Of a DNA stretch of 50,353 bases, positions 7,421 to 15,169 are shown piece after piece; position 1 is the first letter of the stretch; every line of letters starts with the position of its first letter. The DNA is taken from NCBI GenBank assembly GCA_016180645.1, contig JACPAV010000047.1, positions 1 through 50,353 on the forward strand. The letters are read 5' to 3'. Source of the stretch: Nitrospirota bacterium. Lineage in GTDB: Bacteria > JACPQY01. The position numbers were made by a program, and so were the translations under genes. The notes under the pieces were generated by a model that had not been told where the DNA came from, ran no database searches, and saw nothing but the letters and a program-made list of their open reading frames with translations.

Positions 7421-8472
7421 TTATCAGCCGCACTCCTTATCGAATCTCGTTCTTCGGGGGAGGAACCGACTATCCCGCGTGGTATCGACAACACGGTGGC
7501 GCCGTCCTCGCCACCACGATCGACAAGTTCTGCTACCTCATGGTCCGCTACTTCCCACCCTTCTTCGAACATCGATACCGTGTCGTCTGGTCCCGCATGG
7601 AAAATACCGCCACGAAGGAGGACATCACGCATCCGGCCGTGCGCGCCATTCTCGATCACCTCCAGATCGATCGCGGCGTGGGAATTCAGCACGACGGCGA
7701 CCTGCCCGCGCGGGGAGGGATGGGTTCCAGCTCGGCCTTCACGGTGGGACTGCTCCACGCGCTGTACGCCCTCAAGGGACAGATCGCCACGAAGCATCAA
7801 CTGGCTCTCGAAAGCATCCACATTGAGCAGGAGGTCCTCAAGGAAACGGTGGGTTCTCAGGACCAAGTGCTCGCCGCGCACGGTGGGTTCAACCACATCT
7901 CTTTCCTGCAAAACGGCGACGTCGTCCTGAAACCGATGACACTGCCCCCCGATCGAATCCAGGAGCTGAACGCCCATCTCATGCTCTTTTATTCCGGGAT
8001 CCGGCGGACCGCGGCCAAGGTGGCGAAAACGTACGTCCAGGACATCGAGGCCAAGGAGAAACAATTGCGGCTGCTCGCCGGCATGGTGGATGAAGCCATC
8101 GGGATCCTGAACGGATCGGGAGAACTGGACGGTTTCGGAAAACTCCTCCATGAAGGCTGGAAGGCCAAGCGAAGCCTCAGCTCCAAGGTGTCCAATTCGG
8201 AAGTGGAGAAGATTTACGAGGCCGCACGGTCGGCGGGCGCCCTCGGCGGCAAATTGACGGGAGCCGGTGGAGGCGGATTCATGCTTCTCTTCGCCGCACC
8301 CCGCACCCATTCGCGTATTCGAGAGGCCCTCAAGGGGCTCATCCACGTGCCGTTCAAATTCGAGTACTCGGGCAGCCAGATCATCTTCTACGACGTGGAG
8401 GTGGACTACTCCGCGGAGGACCGGGCGCGCAACCATCAGTCCATTCGGGCCTTCAAGGAACTGGGGTCCTAG
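7417..8472 (+). CDS. hddA: GHMP sugar kinase, D-glycero-D-manno-heptose 7-phosphate kinase-like
   Basis: The kinase would phosphorylate heptose-7-phosphate at C-1 to give the bisphosphate used by HddC. The 351-residue protein starts MIISRTPYRISFFGGGTDYP from TTG at 7417, overlapping the upstream TGA by three bases. ARGGMGSSSAFTVGLLHAL (about residues 100-118) is the ATP-binding GHMP motif, and GGKLTGAGGGGFMLLF is the third GHMP motif. The combination with HddC points to GDP-heptose. The isomerase (gmhA) and phosphatase (gmhB) of the pathway are not in the window. A dispersed repeat lies directly upstream and may supply the ribosome-binding region. L-fucose kinase-like relatives are the main alternative. 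Confidence 0.83.
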   Translation: MIISRTPYRISFFGGGTDYPAWYRQHGGAVLATTIDKFCYLMVRYFPPFFEHRYRVVWSRMENTATKEDITHPAVRAILDHLQIDRGVGIQHDGDLPARGGMGSSSAFTVGLLHALYALKGQIATKHQLALESIHIEQEVLKETVGSQDQVLAAHGGFNHISFLQNGDVVLKPMTLPPDRIQELNAHLMLFYSGIRRTAAKVAKTYVQDIEAKEKQLRLLAGMVDEAIGILNGSGELDGFGKLLHEGWKAKRSLSSKVSNSEVEKIYEAARSAGALGGKLTGAGGGGFMLLFAAPRTHSRIREALKGLIHVPFKFEYSGSQIIFYDVEVDYSAEDRARNHQSIRAFKELGS

Positions 8473-8498
8473 GCATCATCACCGGTTCGGTAGCGGAC

Positions 8499-9434
8499 AT
8501 GCAGAAGTCATGCAGGATCTTCGTTGCGGGCGGGGAAACGCTGATCGGCGGGGCCATCCTCCGGCGATTGGAACACGAGGGATTCAAGAAGGTCGTTGGC
8601 ACGCCGGGTCAGGCACCCAACGGTCGGGATGCCGCAGGATTGGACCGCTTCCTCGACCGGGAAAAACCCGAATACGTGTTTCTGGCCGCGGGAATTTCCG
8701 GCGGAATCCGCGCCAATCAGGATCGGCCGGCCGATTTCATCCGCGACAACCTTCTCGTCGAATTCAACGTCATCGACGGCGCCTATCGCCACGGCGTGAA
8801 GAATCTCCTCTACCTCGCCAGCTCCTGCTCGTATCCCAAGCACTGCCCCCAGCCGATGAAAGTCGAATCGATCCTCACGGGCCCGCTGGAACCGACCAAT
8901 GAAGCCTACGCCGTGGCCAAGATCGCCGGTCTCGCCATGTGCCGGGCTTACCGCAAGCAGTACGGCGTCCGTTTCATCCCGGCCGTTCCCGCCGACGCCT
9001 TCGGGCCAGGAGACGATTCCGATCCGGAAGGCTCCCACGTGGTTCCGGCGCTCCTGATCAAGATGCACCGGGCCAAAGCGCGCGGAGAGCCCAGCGTGGA
9101 GATCTGGGGTACGGGGAATCCCCGGCGCGAATTCATCTTTGCCGACGACCTTGCCGACGCCTGCATCCACGTCATGAACAGCTACGCGGGTGGAGACCCC
9201 ATCAATCTGGGCGGGGGGACGGAACTCTCCATCCGCGAACTTGCGGAAAGGGTCCGGGACGTTGTAGGTTTCACCGGCCAACTGAGGTACGATACGTCCC
9301 GGCCGGACGGCATGCCCTTCAAGGCGCTGGATTCCACCGTCTTGAAACAATTGGGATGGCAGCCCCGGGTGCCCCTGCGCCGGGCCCTTGAAGAAACGTA
9401 TCAGTGGTTTCTGAAGACCGGCGCGCTCGCATAG
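8499..9434 (+). CDS. GDP-L-fucose/colitose synthase-like SDR
   Basis: The 311-residue protein resembles WcaG (Fcl): a 3,5-epimerase/4-reductase acting on GDP-4-keto-6-deoxy sugars. FVAGGETLIGGAIL is the NADPH-binding motif. AAGISGGIRANQDRPADFI matches the AAxVGGIxAN segment of Fcl, LASSCSYPKHCPQPM carries the catalytic Ser and the following Cys, and AYAVAKIAGLAMC gives YxxxK. GTGNPRREFIFADDLADAC is the Fcl signature in the C-terminal domain. ColC, which makes GDP-colitose after ColD, belongs to the same family, and a ColD-like protein is encoded at 11472. Which of these reactions occurs here is open. Confidence 0.84.
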   Translation: MQKSCRIFVAGGETLIGGAILRRLEHEGFKKVVGTPGQAPNGRDAAGLDRFLDREKPEYVFLAAGISGGIRANQDRPADFIRDNLLVEFNVIDGAYRHGVKNLLYLASSCSYPKHCPQPMKVESILTGPLEPTNEAYAVAKIAGLAMCRAYRKQYGVRFIPAVPADAFGPGDDSDPEGSHVVPALLIKMHRAKARGEPSVEIWGTGNPRREFIFADDLADACIHVMNSYAGGDPINLGGGTELSIRELAERVRDVVGFTGQLRYDTSRPDGMPFKALDSTVLKQLGWQPRVPLRRALEETYQWFLKTGALA

Positions 9435-9472
9435 CGAAGAGTGGCGTGAAATACTGGGTTGCGGTGTAAAGC

Positions 9473-10423
9473 ATGGAAAAACTAGAAGCCAGATTCTACC
9501 GATCGCTGTACCGGATCCGCCGCGTGGAAGAGGAAGTCGCGCGCGTGTATCCGACGGACAAGATCAAGAGCCCCGTTCACCTCTCCATCGGCCAGGAAGC
9601 CGTCTCCGTCGGCGTCTGCGAGGCGCTCCAAAAAGAGGACGTCGTGTTCGGAACCTACCGCGGCCATGCGTTTTATCTGGCCAAGGGCGGCGACCTCCGG
9701 CGGATGGCCGCCGAGTTGTACGGAAAGGCCACGGGCTGCACCAAGGGCAAGGGCGGATCGATGCACCTCGTGGACGTGTCCGTGGGCGTCATGGGCGCCT
9801 CCGCGGTCGTGGCCACCACCATCCCCCAAGCCGTGGGCTACGCGTTCGCCATGAAGGTGCGGAAGGAGAACCGGGTCGTCGTCAGTTTCTTCGGCGATGG
9901 CGCCATCGAGGAGGGCGCCTTTCATGAGAGCGCCAACTTTGCCGCGCTCAGGCAAATTCCCGTGATCTTTATCTGCGAGAACAATCTCTACGCCGTCCAC
10001 ACGCCGATCCGCGACCGCCAACCTCCGGTCCCCATCTACAGACGACTGGAGGGTTACGGAATTCCCGCCGAACGCATTGAGAACAACAACGTCGATAAAC
10101 TTTACGAGCGCGTCAAGGCGGCTGCCGATGAGATGCGCCGCACGCATAGTGGGCCCCGCTTCTTCGAGTGCATGACGTATCGCTGGAAAGAGCATGTCGG
10201 CCCGAATGAGGACTTCCAGGCCGGCTACCGCGGACGGAACGAGGCCGAACCCTGGTTTGAGAACGATCCTGTCAGGAGGATGGGGGAAAAACTGGAGGCC
10301 GGCGTCCGAAAGGAGATTGAACGGAAGGTGGATTCAGAAATCCGAGAAGCATTCGACTTCGCCGAGCAAAGCCCTTTCCCGTCTGACGAGCAATTGTACA
10401 CGGATCTCCTGGCGGGCGCCTGA
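9473..10423 (+). CDS. Thiamine-diphosphate-dependent E1 alpha-subunit-like protein
   Basis: This 316-residue protein has the fold of the alpha subunit of 2-oxo-acid dehydrogenase E1. HLSIGQEAVSVGVCEAL and YRGHAFYLAKG lie in the N-terminal part; SFFGDGAIEEGAFHESANFA followed by CENNLYAVHTP is the ThDP/Mg motif (GDG...NN). In a dehydrogenase complex it would decarboxylate pyruvate or a branched 2-oxo acid. No E2 or E3 gene is nearby and its neighbours are sugar-nucleotide enzymes. PDH-E1-like pairs are used to add a two-carbon ketol unit to 4-keto sugars in some natural-product sugar pathways, and that is the role I infer. The beta subunit begins directly after the stop codon. Confidence 0.88.
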   Translation: MEKLEARFYRSLYRIRRVEEEVARVYPTDKIKSPVHLSIGQEAVSVGVCEALQKEDVVFGTYRGHAFYLAKGGDLRRMAAELYGKATGCTKGKGGSMHLVDVSVGVMGASAVVATTIPQAVGYAFAMKVRKENRVVVSFFGDGAIEEGAFHESANFAALRQIPVIFICENNLYAVHTPIRDRQPPVPIYRRLEGYGIPAERIENNNVDKLYERVKAAADEMRRTHSGPRFFECMTYRWKEHVGPNEDFQAGYRGRNEAEPWFENDPVRRMGEKLEAGVRKEIERKVDSEIREAFDFAEQSPFPSDEQLYTDLLAGA

Positions 10424-10424
10424 A

Positions 10425-11471
10425 ATGGACCGGACGATCACCTACGCCGACGCCCTGCTGGAGGCCACCGATCTTGAAATGACGCGTGACCCTGCCGTCT
10501 TCGTCTTCGGGATCGGCGTCCCGGATTTCAAGGGGCTCTACGGCACCACCCGCGGCCTCCTGCAGAAGTACGGGCCCGACCGCGTCTTCGACACCCCCCT
10601 TTCGGAAGATGGACTCACAGGCATGGCCATAGGGGCAGCCCTCGCCGGCATGAGGCCCATCCACGTCCACATCCGGATGGACTTTGTCATCCTGGCTCTG
10701 AACCAGATCGTCAACGTCGCGGCCAAAAGCCGCTATATGTACGGCGGCACGGTTAAAGTGCCCCTCGTCATCCGCATGATCATCGGGCGGAGTTGGGGCC
10801 AGGGGGCGCAGCACTCGCAGGCCATCCACTCGTTCTTCATGCACTGCCCGGGCCTCAAGGTCGTCGCTCCCAGCACGCCGCACGACGCGAAAGGCTGCCT
10901 GATCGAAAGCATCCGCGATGATAACCCCGTCATGTTCGTCGAACACCGGCTTCTTCACTACCAGAAGGGGCCCGTTCCGGATGGCGTCTACACGGTGCCC
11001 TTCGGAAAGGCGCGCGTACTGACGCAGGGAACGGACATCACCGTGGTCGGCATTTCCTACATGGCGGTCGAATGTCTGCGGGCGCAACGGTCGCTCCAGG
11101 AGGTCGGGATCGGCGCGGAGGTCATCGATCCCATTTCGCTCAGCCCCCTCGACATGGACACGATCGCCGAATCCGTGAAAAAAACCGGGCGGATGCTCGT
11201 CGTCGACACGGCATGGACCGCGTGTGGGGCCAGCGCCGAAATCGCCGCCCGCGTAGTCGAACGCCTGGGCGGATCGCACAAGCTCCAGGTCCAGCGCATG
11301 GGCTATGCGCCCGTCAACTGCCCCACGACGAAGAATCTTGAAAACTTGTTCTACCCGAATGGGCAGACCATCGCCTCGACCGCCTACTCGATGGTCCATG
11401 ACAACAAGAAAACGTGGTCCCCCACTTACGTGGAGGCGCCGGAAATCGTACAATTCAAAGGACCCTTCTAG
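10425..11471 (+). CDS. Thiamine-diphosphate-dependent E1 beta-subunit-like protein
   Basis: The 348-residue partner of the E1-alpha-like protein. ATG at 10425 follows the upstream TGA (10421-10423) with one intervening base. FDTPLSEDGLTGMAIGAAL includes the Glu that activates ThDP in the partner subunit. GTVKVPLVIRMIIGRSWGQGAQHSQ and VVAPSTPHDAKGCL are standard E1-beta segments, and the C-terminal transketolase-type domain begins near LTQGTDITVVG. The last 45 residues, around MGYAPVNCPTTKNLENLFYP, are more like E1-beta proteins of polysaccharide loci than like central-metabolism PDH. The stop is immediately followed by the start of the DegT-fold gene, so the three are very likely co-translated. 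Confidence 0.88.
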   Translation: MDRTITYADALLEATDLEMTRDPAVFVFGIGVPDFKGLYGTTRGLLQKYGPDRVFDTPLSEDGLTGMAIGAALAGMRPIHVHIRMDFVILALNQIVNVAAKSRYMYGGTVKVPLVIRMIIGRSWGQGAQHSQAIHSFFMHCPGLKVVAPSTPHDAKGCLIESIRDDNPVMFVEHRLLHYQKGPVPDGVYTVPFGKARVLTQGTDITVVGISYMAVECLRAQRSLQEVGIGAEVIDPISLSPLDMDTIAESVKKTGRMLVVDTAWTACGASAEIAARVVERLGGSHKLQVQRMGYAPVNCPTTKNLENLFYPNGQTIASTAYSMVHDNKKTWSPTYVEAPEIVQFKGPF

Positions 11472-12644
11472 ATGGTGAAAAAATATCTTCTCGCGGATCA
11501 AACCATTCCCCATGCCGACATCCAGGAACTCATCGCCTGGCTGAACACCCGGCCCTGGCTGAGCCAGGGGCCGCTGGTCAAAGAGTTCGAACGCGAATGG
11601 GCGAAATGGCTTGGGACCAAGCACGCCGTCTACGTCAATTCCGGCTCCTCGGCGAACCTCCTCATGTACTACGCTTTCCTCGTTTCGAAGAAACACAAGA
11701 ACCACCGGGTCATCGTTCCTGCTGTAAGCTGGCCCACCAGCGTCGCTCCGGCCCTCCAGCTCGGCTTCCAGCCCATCATGTGCGATGCGGATGAGGAAGA
11801 CTTCGGGCTGGACATGGACTCACTCGAAAACCTCCTGAAGAAATACCGTCCCACGGCCGTCACCGCCGTCCACGTCCTGGGGGTTCCGAACAAAATGGAC
11901 CGCCTCCTCGCCTTGAAGAAGAAATACGGCTTCGCGCTCCTCGAAGATACCTGCGCGGCCTTCGGATCCCGTTACGACGGCCGCATGGTGGGAACGTTTG
12001 GCGACATGAGCACGTTCTCGCTCTTCTATGGGCACCACCTCTCCACGATTGAAGGCGGCATGGTCTGCACCGATCGGGACGATCTTTACGACATCCTCCT
12101 CCAAATTCGGAGCCACGGCTGGGCCAAAGATCTTTCGCCGGAGACCGAACGGAAGCTGGCCCGCAAGTACAAAGTGATGGAATTCAATCGGCCGTTCACG
12201 TTCTACCTCCCCGGATTCAATGTCCGGTCTACGGACCTGAACGCGAGACTCGGCCTGTGCCAGCTCCGGCGCACGGAGCACGTCATCCAGTGCCGCGTCG
12301 CGAACCACAAGATCTACCAAAGCCGGTTCACGAAAGCGCCCGGATTCCATTGCCAAAAGAACGATCGCGCGGAGATATGCAGCATCTCGTTCGTCGCTCT
12401 GGCGCCCTCGCCGAAGAAACGCGATGAGATCGCCGCGCGCCTCCGGCAGAATCAGATCGAGACGCGGCCCCTCGGCGGCGGCAACATGTCCCGCCAGCCG
12501 TTTTGGAAGGATCGGCTCGGCGCGCTCAAGCTTCCGGTGTCCGATCGGATCGCCGCCACCTGCTTCCAGCTCCCCAATCACCCGCTTCTCGAGCCCGAAG
12601 ACATCCACTTCATCTGCGATACGGTCTTAACCGGGCGACACTAG
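11472..12644 (+). CDS. PLP-dependent sugar 3-dehydratase (ColD/RfbH type; DegT fold, His for Lys)
   Basis: The 390-residue protein has the DegT/DnrJ aminotransferase fold: WLSQGPLVKEFEREWAKWLG, VNSGSSANLLMYYA and LLEDTCAAFGSRYDG. Where aminotransferases have the Schiff-base lysine (FSFYPTKNL in the gene at 16133), this protein has FSLFYGHHLSTIEGGM, with His188 at the lysine position. Replacement of that lysine by histidine is the hallmark of the sugar 3-dehydratases ColD (GDP-4-keto-6-deoxymannose) and RfbH (CDP-4-keto-6-deoxyglucose). The length is close to ColD (388) and shorter than RfbH, and I do not see RfbH's iron-sulfur cysteine pattern. It should remove the C-3 hydroxyl of a 4-keto-6-deoxy nucleotide sugar. 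The neighbouring E1-like pair may use its product. Confidence 0.85.
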   Translation: MVKKYLLADQTIPHADIQELIAWLNTRPWLSQGPLVKEFEREWAKWLGTKHAVYVNSGSSANLLMYYAFLVSKKHKNHRVIVPAVSWPTSVAPALQLGFQPIMCDADEEDFGLDMDSLENLLKKYRPTAVTAVHVLGVPNKMDRLLALKKKYGFALLEDTCAAFGSRYDGRMVGTFGDMSTFSLFYGHHLSTIEGGMVCTDRDDLYDILLQIRSHGWAKDLSPETERKLARKYKVMEFNRPFTFYLPGFNVRSTDLNARLGLCQLRRTEHVIQCRVANHKIYQSRFTKAPGFHCQKNDRAEICSISFVALAPSPKKRDEIAARLRQNQIETRPLGGGNMSRQPFWKDRLGALKLPVSDRIAATCFQLPNHPLLEPEDIHFICDTVLTGRH

Positions 12645-12655
12645 GAAGTCTGCCG

Positions 12656-14161
12656 GTGGCCAAAAAGCCGCAACTCGATCTCCTCCTCATTCATCCGGGA
12701 AACCGGCAGCGAATCTACCAAGTCTTGGGCCGGAAGCTGTCGTCCGTCGAGCCGCCGGTCTGGGCGGGCCTGATGGCCACCTACGTGCGGCGGAAAGGAT
12801 ACAGCGTCTCGCTGATCGATACCGAGGCCGAGGGCCTTTCGCCGGAACAGGCGGCAGGGGCGGTCGCGGACGCCGCTCCCCTTCTCGTGGCCATTGTGGT
12901 GTACGGCCACCAGCCCTCCGCCTCCACGCAAAACATGTCCGAGGCCCTCGATCTGGCCGCGGCGATCAAGCAGAGAACCCCGGAACAGAAACTTCTGCTG
13001 GTCGGCGGTCATGTCGCCGCGCTCCCTGAACAAACACTGAAAGATAGCGCCGCCGATTTCGTTTCGAGCGGTGAAGGCCCGGCCACCCTGTCTTCCCTCC
13101 TGGAGGCGCTCAAATCCGTATCGCCGAACCTCGGCAAAGTTGCCGGCCTCCTTTACCGGGACAACGCTGAATTGCGGTGGGGACCGCCCTCTCCCCTGAT
13201 CCAAGAGCTGGATGCCGAGATGCCGGGAATTGCCTGGGACCTCCTCCCGATGAAGAAGTACCGGGCCCACAACTGGCACGCCCTCGGGCATCCCTCCCGG
13301 CAGCCCTACGCCTCCGTCTATACCACGCTCGGATGCCCCTATCACTGCACGTTCTGCTGCATCCAGGCCCCCTTCAAGAGCGGCGAGAAGTTCCTCGGGT
13401 ACAAGGATTCCACCAATACCTATCGCTATTGGAGCCCCAAGACCGTCGTCGACCAACTGGAACTGTTGGCAAAGGACTACGGTGTGCAACACGTCAAGTT
13501 CGCCGACGAAATGTTTGTTCTCAACAAGAAGCACGTGGAACCGATCTGCGACATGATGATCGAACGCGGCCTCAACCTGAATATCTGGGCCTACGCCCGC
13601 GTGGACACTGTGCGGGATGGGATGGTCGAGAAACTGAAGAAGGCCGGAATCCATTGGCTGGCGTTCGGCATAGAATCGGCCAACGAGCGCGTGCGGGATG
13701 AGGCGCGCAAAGGCTATGATCAGGAAGACATCTTCGAAACCCTCAATAAAGTGTGGGACGCCGGGATTCATGTCATCGGGAACTACATCTTCGGCCTCCC
13801 GGAGGACGATCTGAAGAGCATGCAGGAGACGCTCGACCTGGCGATGGAACTCAATTGCGAATTCGGAAACTTCTACGCCGCCATGGCCTATCCCGGATCC
13901 CAACTCTACAAAACAGCCCTTCAGGAGAAGTGGCCGCTGCCGGAGAAATGGTCGGGGTACTCCCAGCACGCCGAGGACTCACTCCCGCTGCCGACGAAGC
14001 ACCTCTCTGCGTCGGAGGTCCTCCGTTTCCGCGACCACGCGTTCCATGCGTACTTCCAGAATCCAAAGTATCTGGACATGGTGAGCCGCAAATTCGGTTC
14101 GGCGGCCGTCGAACATATTCACTCCATGGCCGCGCACAAACTCGTCCGCAGGTTTGCCTAG
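12656..14161 (+). CDS. B12-binding-fold radical SAM protein
   Basis: The GTG start at 12656 is supported by AGGAAG at 12643-12648, giving 501 residues. The N-terminal 150 residues form a cobalamin-binding-type Rossmann domain (LDLLLIHPGNRQR, LLLVGGHVAALPEQTL), without an obvious DxHxxG. YTTLGCPYHCTFCCIQAPF (about residues 222-240) has the CxxxCxxC cluster motif; FADEMFVLNKKHVEP and WLAFGIESANERVRDEA follow. The end, HAYFQNPKYLDMVSRKFG, is typical of radical SAM proteins found in glycan clusters. Placed straight after the sugar dehydratase, it may methylate or rearrange the sugar; the substrate cannot be read from the sequence. Confidence 0.87.
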   Translation: MAKKPQLDLLLIHPGNRQRIYQVLGRKLSSVEPPVWAGLMATYVRRKGYSVSLIDTEAEGLSPEQAAGAVADAAPLLVAIVVYGHQPSASTQNMSEALDLAAAIKQRTPEQKLLLVGGHVAALPEQTLKDSAADFVSSGEGPATLSSLLEALKSVSPNLGKVAGLLYRDNAELRWGPPSPLIQELDAEMPGIAWDLLPMKKYRAHNWHALGHPSRQPYASVYTTLGCPYHCTFCCIQAPFKSGEKFLGYKDSTNTYRYWSPKTVVDQLELLAKDYGVQHVKFADEMFVLNKKHVEPICDMMIERGLNLNIWAYARVDTVRDGMVEKLKKAGIHWLAFGIESANERVRDEARKGYDQEDIFETLNKVWDAGIHVIGNYIFGLPEDDLKSMQETLDLAMELNCEFGNFYAAMAYPGSQLYKTALQEKWPLPEKWSGYSQHAEDSLPLPTKHLSASEVLRFRDHAFHAYFQNPKYLDMVSRKFGSAAVEHIHSMAAHKLVRRFA

Positions 14162-14167
14162 ATCCAG

Positions 14168-15169
14168 ATGCGGCGCAACGCCGACGTCCCGCTCGTTTCC
14201 ATTGTCCTCTCGTTCCGGAACGAAGAGGATGTCCTTCCCGAACTGGTCTACCGCCTCACGACCGTCCTGGAAGCCCAGCGCGTGGATCACGAACTCATCT
14301 TCGTCAATGACACGTCCACGGATCGCTCCGCGGAAATTCTGAGGGACCGGACCACCACCGATCATCGCATCAAAGTCATCAACATGGCCCGCCGCTGCGG
14401 GGTATCCGAATGCGTCCTGGCGGGCATGACGTATGCCGCCGGTGACGCGGTCGTCTACATGGATGCGGATCTCCAAGATCCTCCCGAGGTCATCCCCAAG
14501 TTGATTGAGGCCTGGCGGGGAGGGGCCGAGGTGGTGAACACCGTGCGCACCATCCGGGAGGGGGAGCCCCGATACAAACTCTTCCTCACGAAAGTCGCCT
14601 ACCGGTTGATTCGCTCCGTTTCCGTGGAGCAGCGCATCGAGAGCGAAACCGGGGACTTCAAACTGATTTCCCGTCGGGTGCGTGACCATCTCCTGTCACT
14701 TAAGGAGCGACATCCCTACCTGCGCGGCCTCATCCCCTGGATTGGATACAAACAGGTTTCGGTGGAGTATGAACGGCTGGCCCGGGCAGGCGGAGTGACC
14801 CATTTCTCCATCTTCCGGTATCTGCTGAGGGACTTGGCCACGCTGAACGGTCCCTCCGGAATGCTCCTGAGGGGCATTACGTCCTTTTCCATCCTTCCGC
14901 TCGTCCTTTTTCTGTTCTTGGGAGCGGCGGTCTGTACCGGCGCGCTTCTGGCCCTCCTTGTTTTGGGGATCGGAGTCCTCATGGGCCACCCTTGGCCCGG
15001 CTCGGCAGGCTTGGCCCTCAGCCTGACCTTTCTCGGCGGCATTCAACTCGTGGGTATCGGAACCCTCGGTCTCTACCTCGGCCGGGTCTACCATGACGTT
15101 CGCGGCCGGCCCGCCTTCATCGTGGAAAGCACGATCAACATCGACAGCAGCGTCGCGCCCTCTCCATGA
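14168..15169 (+). CDS. GT2 polyprenyl-phosphate glycosyltransferase with two membrane helices (first of a tandem pair)
   Basis: This 333-residue protein belongs to the DPM1/ArnC/GtrB-like group that transfers a sugar from a nucleotide donor to undecaprenyl phosphate. LVSIVLSFRNEEDVLPEL and FVNDTSTDRS form the donor site, VVYMDADLQDPPEVI holds the DxD, and GDFKLISRRV with HPYLRGLIPWIGY is the acceptor-side signature. Two membrane helices follow near residues 235-268 and 278-305, as in ArnC and GtrB. It has the same architecture and closely similar motifs as the next gene, with which it overlaps by four bases (ATGA). The donor may be the unusual sugar made by the genes upstream. Confidence 0.9.
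   Translation: MRRNADVPLVSIVLSFRNEEDVLPELVYRLTTVLEAQRVDHELIFVNDTSTDRSAEILRDRTTTDHRIKVINMARRCGVSECVLAGMTYAAGDAVVYMDADLQDPPEVIPKLIEAWRGGAEVVNTVRTIREGEPRYKLFLTKVAYRLIRSVSVEQRIESETGDFKLISRRVRDHLLSLKERHPYLRGLIPWIGYKQVSVEYERLARAGGVTHFSIFRYLLRDLATLNGPSGMLLRGITSFSILPLVLFLFLGAAVCTGALLALLVLGIGVLMGHPWPGSAGLALSLTFLGGIQLVGIGTLGLYLGRVYHDVRGRPAFIVESTINIDSSVAPSP

Noticed and set aside
9473-11471. Reading the E1 genes as an ordinary pyruvate dehydrogenase operon
   Set aside because: No E2, E3 or lipoylation gene is near, and the genes are packed between nucleotide-sugar enzymes.
10272-11705. 477-residue open frame on the minus strand
   Set aside because: It lies opposite the E1-beta gene, which has clear family motifs. 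The frame is a by-product of GC-rich codon use and shows no recognisable domain.
11472-12644. Calling this DegT-fold gene a sugar aminotransferase
   Set aside because: The PLP lysine is replaced by histidine, which fits a dehydratase and not a transaminase.
12641-13969. 442-residue open frame on the minus strand
   Set aside because: Antisense to the radical SAM gene with intact CxxxCxxC; no domain recognised.
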